From Paenibacillus polymyxa M1 (GTDB lineage Bacteria > Bacillota > Bacilli > Paenibacillales > Paenibacillaceae), in NCBI RefSeq assembly GCF_000237325.1, contig NC_017542.1:1557501-1621500 (forward strand): a stretch of 64,000 nucleotides of DNA, written 5' to 3'. The notes under the pieces are model-generated. The model had not been told where the DNA came from. It searched no databases and worked only from the letters and a program-made list of their open reading frames with translations. The position numbers and the translations under genes are program-made. Positions 17,398-25,326 of the stretch are shown here, in pieces (within the stretch, counting starts at the first letter, position 1; each line of letters starts with the position of its first letter).

Positions 17398-17591
17398 CAA
17401 GCGATTGTACGATATTGCGGGAGCTTATATGATTCATAATATGACGAAAAATACAGACAAGTTGGTGTGCATACAATGTGACATCAGCTTAAGGTTCAGC
17501 AATCTTGCAAGCGCTATCCCAAGAGGATGCTTTACGAAGTTTTATTAGAAGCTTGGCAGGTATTTTCCGGTGTTAGGAAAGGTAATTTAGT

Positions 17592-18074
17592 ATGAGAAAA
17601 TTTAGTAAGAGCAGCAGTAGGGGAATTAATCAGGAAATAAAGGAAAAGTTCCACTGGAAGGCTCGCGCTGCGTATCTGGTTGCCGTGCTGGTCATGATCT
17701 TGTTGGGCTTGGGAAGCAGGGCTTTCTCCACCCAGTTACCTGCATTCGTTGCCAATCACTTTGGGGATGCCTTGTGGGCATGCATGATTTATTTTGGGCT
17801 GAGAATGTTGTGGGTGAACCGTCAGTTGTCTATAGCCCTTTGGGGCAGTATGCTGTTTTGCTTCGCTATTGAATTCAGTCAGATGTACCAGACTCCCTGG
17901 ATAAACCACATTCGGGCGACCACCCTGGGCGGCCTAGTGCTTGGCAAAGGGTTTCTGACCGTGGATCTGATCAGGTACACGGTTGGTATTGTGGTATCCT
18001 GGGTACTGGACCAGGGCTGCCAAAGGCTGGTGGGGATCAATAGACGTATGGACGATGACAAACCACTCAAATAA
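17592..18074 (+). CDS. DUF2809 family membrane protein
   Basis: Protein of 160 residues with about four membrane helices. It shows the DUF2809 pattern: a Arg-containing SRAFSTQLPAFVANHFGDALWACMIYFGLR, then CFAIEFSQMYQTPWINHIR, followed by LGKGFLTVDLIRYTVG. The role is unknown. The N-terminus is basic and cytoplasmic. It ends 21 bases before the acetylesterase gene. Confidence 0.75.
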   Translation: MRKFSKSSSRGINQEIKEKFHWKARAAYLVAVLVMILLGLGSRAFSTQLPAFVANHFGDALWACMIYFGLRMLWVNRQLSIALWGSMLFCFAIEFSQMYQTPWINHIRATTLGGLVLGKGFLTVDLIRYTVGIVVSWVLDQGCQRLVGINRRMDDDKPLK

Positions 18075-18095
18075 TCTGAGAAGCGAGGGTTGCGC

Positions 18096-19346
18096 TTGAA
18101 ACAAAAGGGAAAGCATCACAGGTCGTTCGGTAAGATGATTGGGTTATGCGTAGGGTTCAGCTTGTTGTTTGCAACCATACTTATTCCAGGGCAGGCATTA
18201 GCGGAAAAGCAGCTTGCGGCGCCTCTTCGTTTTGATTTTGGTCCTGGGGATGTGGCTGACGGCTACACTCAGGTCACTGCTAAGGATGCTTACACGCCTG
18301 AGCGTGGCTATGGATTTACCGATCTTTCCAAGGTAAATGGAGAGAATCGTGGTGGAAGTGATGCTATCCGCTCAGATTTTGTTCGTGTTCAAGGCTCATC
18401 ATTTGTCGTCAATTTACCACCTGCGGATTACACGCTTTCTCTGATTGCCGGAGATATTGCCGGAAACACGGACATTATGGTTAAAGCCGAATCCATTGTT
18501 AAAGTAGAGCCTACTGCCAAAACAGCAGGACAATTTGTCGAGGCTGGGTTTGAGCTTGCACTCATCGACGGTCAGCTCGAATTGTATTTCTCAGGAAATG
18601 AAGCGAAGATCAACGCTTTGGTTATCACTCCCAAGGGAGCTCGAACGGCTGGAGAACATCCTTCCGTATACCTTGCGGGAGATTCTACGGTTCAAACCTA
18701 TAAATCCTCGATGAAGCCTCAGGCAGGCTGGGGGCAAATGATTGCGCCGTTCTTTACAGATGAGACTATTTTTGTGAACCGTTCTATTGGTGGACGTAGC
18801 ACGAAGACTTTTTTGGTTCAAGGGCGGTTAGATGATATTTTACGGAATATCCGTCCAGGAGATTATCTATTCATACAGTTTGGGCATAATGATGCCGCGA
18901 TCAATAATCAGGAGCGTTATGTTTCACCGGCCGATTACAAAGTATACTTGAAAACGTACATCCAAGGAGCCACTCAACGCGGTGCGGTACCTGTGCTAAT
19001 TACTCCTGTAGGCCGCCGCGATTATGATGCAGCAAGTGCTTCGTTTCGGATTAGTTTCCCGGAATATGTGCAGGCCATGAAGGAAACAGCATCAGAGACG
19101 GGTGTTGCACTGGTCGATCTTAGTCAATTGAGTGTAGCCTACTATGATACATTAGGCCTGGAAGGAACACTTCCACTATTTTTACATTTGGAGCCAGGTG
19201 TGTATTCTGCATTTCCTGATGGCGTGAAGGATGATACACATTTTCAGGAGTATGGTGCGGAGCAAATAGCCCGCTTGGTAGCCCAAGGGGTTCGTGATTT
19301 GAATATTCCTCTATCCTCTTATGTAAAGGCAGAGAATCTGCAATAG
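18096..19346 (+). CDS. secreted rhamnogalacturonan acetylesterase-like SGNH/GDSL hydrolase
   Basis: About 416 residues. A basic head and hydrophobic stretch ending QALA form a secretion signal. Residues about 40-180 make a beta-rich module of the type seen before RGAE enzymes (RFDFGPGDVADGYTQV). The catalytic part has the SGNH blocks VYLAGDSTVQTY (Ser), GGRSTKTF (Gly), FGHNDA (Asn) and DDTHFQEYGA (Asp/His). It would deacetylate pectic rhamnogalacturonan outside the cell, in keeping with the pectate lyase at 61283. No ATG is present; TTG 18096, six bases from GAGGG, is preferred over TTG 18090. Confidence 0.85.
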   Translation: MKQKGKHHRSFGKMIGLCVGFSLLFATILIPGQALAEKQLAAPLRFDFGPGDVADGYTQVTAKDAYTPERGYGFTDLSKVNGENRGGSDAIRSDFVRVQGSSFVVNLPPADYTLSLIAGDIAGNTDIMVKAESIVKVEPTAKTAGQFVEAGFELALIDGQLELYFSGNEAKINALVITPKGARTAGEHPSVYLAGDSTVQTYKSSMKPQAGWGQMIAPFFTDETIFVNRSIGGRSTKTFLVQGRLDDILRNIRPGDYLFIQFGHNDAAINNQERYVSPADYKVYLKTYIQGATQRGAVPVLITPVGRRDYDAASASFRISFPEYVQAMKETASETGVALVDLSQLSVAYYDTLGLEGTLPLFLHLEPGVYSAFPDGVKDDTHFQEYGAEQIARLVAQGVRDLNIPLSSYVKAENLQ

Positions 19347-19387
19347 CACCGAGTTTCCATAACCATGATATACTCAGAAAATAAGCT

Positions 19388-19433
19388 GGCCCTACCCAAA
19401 CCCAGCATGATTTAGGCTTGGGTGGGGCTTTAA
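19388..19433 (+). terminator. hairpin terminator after the acetylesterase gene
   Basis: GCCCTACCCAA pairs with TTGGGTGGGGC; the tail TTTAATGTT is a weak T-tract. Confidence 0.6.
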
Positions 19434-19460
19434 TGTTCTGGACTTTAAGGAGGAAGTAGT

Positions 19461-20405
19461 ATGACAGTCGCTCAACTTCATAATCTTATTAACGGTCAAC
19501 TCCTGCATAATCAGCATCGGAGTTTATTTTATATGCGCGAGGGTTCTGTTCTGTTAGGACCTTCAACGGAAATGACGTACTGGCTGACGCAGCGAAGCTC
19601 GGAACTGATCCTCATGCTTCAAAGCTTGAAGCGCCAGCATACGTATCATGTTTTTGTGAAGGATGTAGCGGCCAAAATACTGTCCCAGTTTGTAAATACC
19701 AATCAGTATCTACATTTTCACACAGATCATGCGAGGGAACTTACGGAGCTGTATGATCGATTCTTCACCCGGATTGAAAAGCTGTTCCAAAAGAAATCTA
19801 TAGCAGGGGCAACTCTGGACTTACTACTCCAGCAGCATTATGGGCATTTGAGAGATTTTTTAACTCGTACCAATGGACGTGAAGTGTTCGCTAAGTATGC
19901 AGAGAATGAATATACCTTTTGGGTACCTTGTGAGGAATATACACCGGAGTTGCAAGCGAATCTGCTAGGATTGGACATTGCTCGTTTGCAAGAGCCTGTT
20001 CTAGATGTTGGTTGCGGATCAGAGGCACGGTTGGTTACTTATTTACGTGCCTACGGAATTGAGGCATACGGAACAGATCGGCTGGCTGAAACAGACGGTT
20101 GTATCACCCAAGGAGATTGGTTAGCGACTACTTATGAAGAAAGTAGATGGGGAACGATCGTTTCACATATGGCATTCTCCAATCATTTTATGCATCATCA
20201 TCTGAAGGCAGATGGTAATATCCATGAGTACGCTCGTAAATATATGGAATTGCTTAAAGCCATTCGGCCAGGAGGGAGCTTTATCTACAGCCCGTGCCTC
20301 CCGTTTATGGAAGAGCTTTTGGATGCCCAAATGGGTTATCAAGTAGAGTATATCCAGTCATATGAAGGTTATAGAGCTACGAAGATAACGCGTATACATT
20401 CATAA
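19461..20405 (+). CDS. class I SAM-dependent methyltransferase, 314 residues
   Basis: The C-terminal half holds the SAM motif VLDVGCGSEARLVTYLRAYG followed by a ribose-binding region (IEAYGTDRLAE) and the motif IV section WGTIVSHMAFSNHFMHHHL; RPGGSFIYSPCLPF is the typical post-motif. The N-terminal 150 residues are helical and unfamiliar, perhaps a substrate-binding or lid domain. The substrate is unknown. AAGGAGG lies 8 bases before the ATG. It is flanked by intergenic gaps on both sides, so it is probably transcribed alone. Confidence 0.75.
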   Translation: MTVAQLHNLINGQLLHNQHRSLFYMREGSVLLGPSTEMTYWLTQRSSELILMLQSLKRQHTYHVFVKDVAAKILSQFVNTNQYLHFHTDHARELTELYDRFFTRIEKLFQKKSIAGATLDLLLQQHYGHLRDFLTRTNGREVFAKYAENEYTFWVPCEEYTPELQANLLGLDIARLQEPVLDVGCGSEARLVTYLRAYGIEAYGTDRLAETDGCITQGDWLATTYEESRWGTIVSHMAFSNHFMHHHLKADGNIHEYARKYMELLKAIRPGGSFIYSPCLPFMEELLDAQMGYQVEYIQSYEGYRATKITRIHS

Positions 20406-20683
20406 GTGCTAGTATCAGCCATTTGTCAGATTCACTCTTGGAATGGTAGTATAAGGATAGATATTACTCTATTTGGGATTCTGTTAATGATCAGGATTCT
20501 CATGTCGTTGATTTGATAGCATAGTTGCCCTGAATAATAAATTATTGTATAGATAACGGAATTTTTCAGGGAAGATTAAACCATATTTTCCTAAAAGCCG
20601 ATATATGGAAATGAGGCGAAAACACACTGTTATTATGCCCGCCGCAAAATGGATGTAATAATTGGGTTAGGAGAGTAGAAGAA

Positions 20684-21241
20684 GTGTCCGATCTGTATAC
20701 AAAAAAAGAAGTAGAAGATTATGTAACGAACGTGGCTTTCGAACGACCTTTAGGTGTAAGCATTTCAGCTATTTTACTGATTTTTAATGGAGCACTCCTG
20801 TTGGTGACACAGCTATTGACGCTTAATGCATTAAATGAGGCTTCTACGTTGTTAGGCATGTGCAGGGGCATGTTTCAAGGATTTATCGCGTTGCTCGGTC
20901 TGGCAGGAACGGCTGCCGGTATTGGTATGTTGTTCGGTAAGAAGTGGGCTTGGTGGCTGGCATTATTTTATTTTACATATGAGACCATGCGTTATGCGTG
21001 TGCAATTCTGTTTATTCCCGATATCTCTCCAGCGTTAGGCGGTGTGCAGCTAAGTCCTGCTTTTTACTACCTTAAATATGGTATGCGTATTATTTGGAAT
21101 TTATTTTTTACGTTGTTTATGTGTCGTAGTACCGTGACCAGCTTTTTTCAAACAAGTGAAATCAACAAATGGAGAGCATGCACCGCATTATTCTTCATCA
21201 ATGGAGTAGTGGTGGGGATCGGCTGGTGGTTGACAAGATAG
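20684..21241 (+). CDS. four-helix membrane protein, hypothetical
   Basis: Protein of 185 residues with four hydrophobic helices (ISAILLIFNGALLLVTQLL, GMFQGFIALLGLAGTAAGIG, WWLALFYFTYETMRYACAIL, ALFFINGVVVGIGWW). Start GTG 20684 preceded by TTAGGAGAG. I do not recognise the family. The 278-base gap before it holds no gene that I can support. Confidence 0.6.
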   Translation: MSDLYTKKEVEDYVTNVAFERPLGVSISAILLIFNGALLLVTQLLTLNALNEASTLLGMCRGMFQGFIALLGLAGTAAGIGMLFGKKWAWWLALFYFTYETMRYACAILFIPDISPALGGVQLSPAFYYLKYGMRIIWNLFFTLFMCRSTVTSFFQTSEINKWRACTALFFINGVVVGIGWWLTR

Positions 21242-21269
21242 GTTCTTCGATGTGAAGGAGAGATGAATA

Positions 21270-21830
21270 ATGACAATGGAAACGTTTCCGACTTTGGTAA
21301 CCGATCGGCTTTATTTAAGGCAGCTTACATTAGCAGACGCGGAGGACATATTCAACTATTTCTCCAGAGATGAGGTTACTAAATTTTATGATTTGGAAAG
21401 CTTTACGAAGGTAGAGCAAGCTGAGAAATTTATTCGTTCCATGCTAACCAGATATGAGAAGCAAGAGGGATTTCGCTGGGGGATTACGTTAAAAGAAGCT
21501 CCTGAGCGGGTGGTGGGTACAATTGGATTTCATAACTGGCAGAAGGAACACTCCCGTATCGAAATCGGCTATGAGCTGGCACCGGAATACTGGCGGCAGG
21601 GCCTGATGACAGCAGCGATGAAGGTGGTGGTGGATTACGGCTTTCAATTGCCGCAGGTTCACCGTATAGAAGCCTTCATTGATCCAGATAACGAAGGCTC
21701 CAGACGGCTATTGCTCAAAAGTGGCTTTACTAAAGAGGGGCACTTGAGAGATTACTTTTATGAAAAAGGTCAGTTTGTTGACGCTGTTGTTTTTGGCTAT
21801 CTTCGCAAGGAGTTTTCTGCGGAGCAGTAA
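21270..21830 (+). CDS. GNAT family acetyltransferase (RimJ/RimL type)
   Basis: Protein of 186 residues: PTLVTDRLYLRQLTLADAEDIFNYF head, IEIGYELAPEYWRQGLMTAAMKVVVDYG for acetyl-CoA binding, HRIEAFIDPDNEGSRRLLLKSGFTKEGHLRDYF tail, all typical of RimJ/RimL-like enzymes. The acceptor is unknown. A GAAGGAGAG site precedes ATG 21270. The stop comes 2 bases before the convergent GIY-YIG gene. Confidence 0.85.
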   Translation: MTMETFPTLVTDRLYLRQLTLADAEDIFNYFSRDEVTKFYDLESFTKVEQAEKFIRSMLTRYEKQEGFRWGITLKEAPERVVGTIGFHNWQKEHSRIEIGYELAPEYWRQGLMTAAMKVVVDYGFQLPQVHRIEAFIDPDNEGSRRLLLKSGFTKEGHLRDYFYEKGQFVDAVVFGYLRKEFSAEQ

Positions 21831-21832
21831 AT

Positions 21833-22174
21833 TTACAAATATCCTTTGTCCCCGTAAGGCTGGAGTCGATCAAGCCAGGTCTGCTCCAGCTTTGCCAGCG
21901 CGTCTTTGACATCAAAGAATTCCGAATCCTTTTTCTTCAAAACATCCAGCACTTCAAATTCAAACGAATCTTCGCCGTACTCATTCCATTCCTGTTGTAG
22001 TTGTTTATTCTTAAATCCACCCATATTTAGCTCAAAACGGCGTCCATTCAGCGATTTTAAATTCGGCGTGGAAGCAATGAAAATTTTTCCATTATGTGTA
22101 TTGCGAATGCAATAGATTCCTGCCTCTGTCTTCATCTCCATGTATTGCTGAACTAGTTCTTTTCTTCGATCCAT
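21833..22174 (-). CDS. GIY-YIG nuclease-fold protein
   Basis: Protein of 113 residues with a GIY-YIG core: GIYCIRNTHNGKIFIASTPNLKSLNGRRFEL, where GIY is present and the second motif YIG is replaced by FIA. LKKKDSEFFDVKDALAKLEQTWLDRLQPYGDKGYL is the usual tail of small solitary members. The weakened second motif makes nuclease activity uncertain. It is followed on the same strand upstream by the DUF2087 regulator gene, 33 bases away. Confidence 0.8.
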   Translation of the reverse strand: MDRRKELVQQYMEMKTEAGIYCIRNTHNGKIFIASTPNLKSLNGRRFELNMGGFKNKQLQQEWNEYGEDSFEFEVLDVLKKKDSEFFDVKDALAKLEQTWLDRLQPYGDKGYL

Positions 22175-22207
22175 TGTCGAATCCTCCTATTTTATAAGCG
22201 CCTAGCT

Positions 22208-22987
22208 TCAAGATTCCTTCAACCAATATTCACTGCCATCCGGTTTGCGATCCAATAGACCATATTCAATCATATATCTTCGCACCGTGACATAATCGTC
22301 ATATACTTCCTGTAAAATCGCATTGATATCTTTCTCATGATATATTTGTCCCTTCACAAAACGGCTCGCAATTTCACGCAGTACAATCAGCTTGTGCTTT
22401 TCTTGCATTTTAAAGGTCTTTAGCCGCCCGTCTGTCCCATTCGGAAAATACTTCGTGAGTACCTTGAGCCTTTCGTCTTCTGTAATGTTGTAACGTTCGT
22501 CTACCATCCGTGCTTGTACGGGTACTTCTACCATGGCGGGAGCGTGGCGATCTTTCTCCTTTAACAGTTCCATTAATGTGAGAAATACCTTGGACTGCCG
22601 TTCTTTTTCCTTGAGACCAAAGCGATGATTGCGTATGGTGGATGCACTGCCGATTCCGGTTTCCTTTTGAATATCCGCATCGCCCATCCCTTGATAAAAT
22701 AACTGAAGCAACCGATTTTGATGATCCGTCAGTCCAGTTAGCTTTTTATCCAGACCGATCAAATAGTCAAAGACCGAACCGTACGTCCGCTCAATATGAA
22801 GGCGCATATACCGCTCCGCGTCATAAAATACCCCTTGATCCTGATATATGATACCTTGCTCGTATCGTTGTCCGTCCAAGAGGCAAACTACCTGCTCTCC
22901 TTGGCGAATATATCCACGCTTCAGTTCTTCAATATCAGCATTCCAGAATAGTTCGGAATGATCCATTTTAGCAAACACCTCAATCAA
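22208..22987 (-). CDS. DUF2087 transcriptional regulator with LuxR/GerE-type HTH
   Basis: Protein of 259 residues. Residues about 95-145 are a helix-turn-helix (LTDHQNRLLQLFYQGMGDADIQKETGIGSASTIRNHRF). The end is a DUF2087 domain (LTKYFPNGTDGRLKTFKMQEKHKLIVLREIASRF, then DYVTVRRYMIEYGLLDRKPDGSEYW), a winged-helix-like module. Members are thought to act as DNA-binding regulators. The GIY-YIG gene downstream on the same strand makes a two-gene unit. Confidence 0.75.
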   Translation of the reverse strand: MIEVFAKMDHSELFWNADIEELKRGYIRQGEQVVCLLDGQRYEQGIIYQDQGVFYDAERYMRLHIERTYGSVFDYLIGLDKKLTGLTDHQNRLLQLFYQGMGDADIQKETGIGSASTIRNHRFGLKEKERQSKVFLTLMELLKEKDRHAPAMVEVPVQARMVDERYNITEDERLKVLTKYFPNGTDGRLKTFKMQEKHKLIVLREIASRFVKGQIYHEKDINAILQEVYDDYVTVRRYMIEYGLLDRKPDGSEYWLKES

Positions 22988-23173
22988 ATGATGATTATTT
23001 TATAGACAATATAACATTTTGTTTATTGTAAATCAATGAGTGGATATTTTTTAAGATCTCGACAATGTTCGCTATATACAAAAGGGAATTAGGTTTGTTA
23101 TTATATGTAAATTATTGAATTGCATTAAGACTGGATAGTTTCTATTTATTGTAATAAGGTGGATTGGTAAACA

Positions 23174-23662
23174 ATGAACATAATGCGATTAGAAGAAGTC
23201 ATAGAGAGTGGAGATTTAAAGGTAGCGATAAGGATTATAGAGGATGTGGGTGAAAAGCTGGATCATACATTCACTCCAATATTATTGAGTTATTTGGCAA
23301 CAACGGATAGTGCATTGCTCAGAAATGTAATCGCCATTACGTTAGCTGATCTAGGAGACAGTGAAGCGGTGCTGCCACTTATTGACTTGTTAAGAAGTCC
23401 TAAGACGAAAGGGAATAGAGGAACACTGTTATATGCTCTAGAATTTTTTGACGTATCTACTCATGTTGTGGTGCTGGTAGATTTACTGGATGATACCTTT
23501 GAAGCGAGTAGACAATCCTATCAACTGATAAGTACCGTGCAAGATAAAATCTCTGAGGCTCAAAAGGAGCTATGTAGACAAATGATAAGAAGAAAGCTGG
23601 GCGATCATAAAAATAAATATAAGCGTGACTTTTTGCTAGAATCTTTAGAGCTTTTTACATAA
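23174..23662 (+). CDS. HEAT-repeat protein, 162 residues
   Basis: Helical repeats run through the whole protein (LSYLATTDSALLRNVIAITLADLGDSEAVLPLIDLL; STHVVVLVDLL; LLESLELF), matching PBS lyase/HEAT type repeats. No catalytic motif. It lies 49 bases before a barstar-family gene, and HEAT proteins of this size often accompany polymorphic-toxin immunity genes. No toxin is nearby. Confidence 0.7.
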   Translation: MNIMRLEEVIESGDLKVAIRIIEDVGEKLDHTFTPILLSYLATTDSALLRNVIAITLADLGDSEAVLPLIDLLRSPKTKGNRGTLLYALEFFDVSTHVVVLVDLLDDTFEASRQSYQLISTVQDKISEAQKELCRQMIRRKLGDHKNKYKRDFLLESLELFT

Positions 23663-23711
23663 GACCTTTAACCTTATTCCTTAAAATTATTGTTGGGAGG
23701 TATGATATAAA

Positions 23712-24518
23712 TTGAGACAGAGATTTGCTGTTATGGACGATGAAAGTGGGCTCACAGTTGGTTATTGTCGAGATGTGGTTGGGTTAACGGGTGATATTAT
23801 GGTTGGAACGAATGAAAAGGTCATTTTTGAGCAATTTGAATTTAACGAAGAATTCATAAAAAACATAGCAAAGACAAAACAATCTGTATCCAACTTGTAC
23901 ATTGCTATTTTAGATGATGAAGAAAAAGTGATTGGAAGCTATCATTATCACCTACCTGAATCCTATATAATCCATAAACCAAATTATAGTAAAGGAAACT
24001 TCAATCTGGAGTTAACAGGCATACTTGAAACGAAGCCCTCCCCTGTGGAATTAAGATTATGGGAGTTATTAAAGTGCGCTCAGTCGCTTGAAAATAATAT
24101 ATGGCAAGGCTTTTCTAAAGAAGAACGGTCTGGATGGCTAAACGTGACTAGAATACATTCTGCATCTAATTGTTTTCAATCTTCCAGACTGGATAAACGA
24201 GGAGATGTCTACACCTTAGACGGGAAACACATATTTGATTTTACAACATTTTTTATAGCACTTGGGGAAGCGATTAATGGGCCTGGAGGGTACTTTGGAT
24301 TTAGCTTGGACAGTATATCGGACTGTCTCTGTGGAGGTTTTGGGGTAGTAGGACCGTTCACAATCCATTGGCAAAACGCACATTATTTCTTGGAAAGATT
24401 CGAGGAAGAATGGGATCAAGAAGAGAGATACTATAGATTTTCACCACAGCAATATTTTATGGATCTTTTAACGATCTTAGTATCAGGTGGTGTTACCGTG
24501 AATTTTTCTTCGAATTAA
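23712..24518 (+). CDS. barstar-family immunity protein with N-terminal extension
   Basis: Protein of 268 residues. The C-terminal 110 residues follow the barstar (barnase inhibitor) pattern: YTLDGKHIFDFTTFFIALGEAINGPGGYFG, then LDSISDCLCGG and FTIHWQNAHYFL. Barstar blocks an RNase toxin by covering the active site. The N-terminal 160 residues are unfamiliar and could be a second module. Start TTG 23712, with GGGAGG upstream. No cognate RNase gene is in the window, so it may be an orphan immunity gene. The base composition (AT-rich) differs from the flanking operons, in keeping with horizontal origin. Confidence 0.75.
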   Translation: MRQRFAVMDDESGLTVGYCRDVVGLTGDIMVGTNEKVIFEQFEFNEEFIKNIAKTKQSVSNLYIAILDDEEKVIGSYHYHLPESYIIHKPNYSKGNFNLELTGILETKPSPVELRLWELLKCAQSLENNIWQGFSKEERSGWLNVTRIHSASNCFQSSRLDKRGDVYTLDGKHIFDFTTFFIALGEAINGPGGYFGFSLDSISDCLCGGFGVVGPFTIHWQNAHYFLERFEEEWDQEERYYRFSPQQYFMDLLTILVSGGVTVNFSSN

Positions 24519-24546
24519 GCTAGCAAAGCAAAAAGGGAATTTTGAA

Positions 24547-24645
24547 ATGGAATATAAATTAATGCATCCATCTTATACAGGGAGGAATATATTTAAAGTT
24601 TGCGTATGACTATTTTAGCGAATGTATCAGTTGTTGACTAATAAA
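24547..24645 (+). pseudogene. possible gene remnant
   Basis: ATG 24547 opens a 20-codon frame (MEYKLMHPSYTGRNIF...) and the next frame continues as KFAYDYFSECISC to a stop, as if one frameshift split a short protein tail. Evidence is thin and it may be noise. Confidence 0.2.
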
Positions 24646-24656
24646 TATGAGCGGAT

Positions 24657-24878
24657 TTAAGGAGAACTAAAACCCCAATCAGCTCCCAATAATATGTTTT
24701 GCTTCTGCTTAGATGTAGGTGGCTGAGGTTCTTCCAAGCCATATTGCTCTGCTAGTCTCTCTTTCGTTTTTTGATCTATGACAAGGTCATTCTGTGCAAA
24801 GGTGAAGCACATAGGAATGCTTAGCTGTACTAAAAAAAGTAATACTACTGCTCCGATAATTATTTTTTTGCTCTGCAT
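24657..24878 (-). CDS. small secreted or membrane-anchored protein, 73 residues
   Basis: The longer open frame reaches 24986, but ATG 24878 (minus strand) has CAGGAGC 7 bases before it, giving a 73-residue product. It opens with MQSKKIIIGAVVLLFLVQLS and continues IPMCFTFAQNDL, a signal peptide or membrane helix, followed by a charged tail (KTKERLAEQYGLEEPQPPTSK). No family recognised. Confidence 0.5.
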   Translation of the reverse strand: MQSKKIIIGAVVLLFLVQLSIPMCFTFAQNDLVIDQKTKERLAEQYGLEEPQPPTSKQKQNILLGADWGFSSP

Positions 24879-25008
24879 GGATAGCTCCTGTGATCTCCAA
24901 TTTTGGCCTATACTTTTTGCGTCACTCAGACTAAATAATTCCTTTACAGGTTTTTGTGACCAGATTATAATGGTAAATAACAGCAACGATTGACATACAC
25001 TGGTTTAT

Positions 25009-25081
25009 CGGGGTATAGCGCAGCTAGGTAGCGCGCGCCCTTGGGGTGGGTGAGGTCGTGGGTTCGAATCCCGCTACTCCG
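25009..25081 (+). tRNA. tRNA-Pro (anticodon GGG)
   Basis: Cloverleaf of 73 bases: acceptor CGGGGTA/TACTCCG (one G-T pair), D arm GCGC/GCGC, anticodon stem CGCCC/GGGTG around loop TTGGGGT (anticodon GGG), T arm GTGGG/CCCGC with TTCGAAT. The discriminator is A at 25082; CCA is not encoded. Confidence 0.93.
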
Positions 25082-25089
25082 ATTATAAT

Positions 25090-25138
25090 CCAAATGTCCT
25101 GCTGGTGCAGATAATGTGCCTGCCGGGCATTTTTTTGT
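25090..25138 (+). terminator. terminator after tRNA-Pro
   Basis: ATGTCCTGCTGG... pairs imperfectly with ...CCTGCCGGGCAT around the loop GATAATG, followed by TTTTTTT. Confidence 0.65.
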
Positions 25139-25235
25139 ATATTACATATATCCTATCGCTCTTTGTCGCTACTGGGTTTTGACGAGCTAGCCGTATGTAA
25201 CGAATGTATGTACTTGTGAAGCATTGAGGGGAGAT

Positions 25236-25275
25236 AGGATGAAACCACTTCTGCACGGGATTGGGAGGCAGAAGT
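25236..25275. repeat. inverted repeat between tRNA-Pro and the MFS gene
   Basis: CCACTTCTGC and GCAGAAGTGG are perfect 10-bp arms about 20 bases apart. Outside them TTGAGGGG and CCCTTCAA can extend the pairing. No T-tract follows on either strand. It may be a terminator for the minus-strand MFS gene or a relic. Confidence 0.5.
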
Positions 25276-25326
25276 GGCAAATCAACATTCCCTTCAATAC
25301 TACCATTTATGACTTTTTTAATTTGC

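Noticed and set aside
24519..24656. Possible truncated protein split by a frameshift
   Set aside because: Fragments are too short to assign; listed only as a low-confidence remnant.
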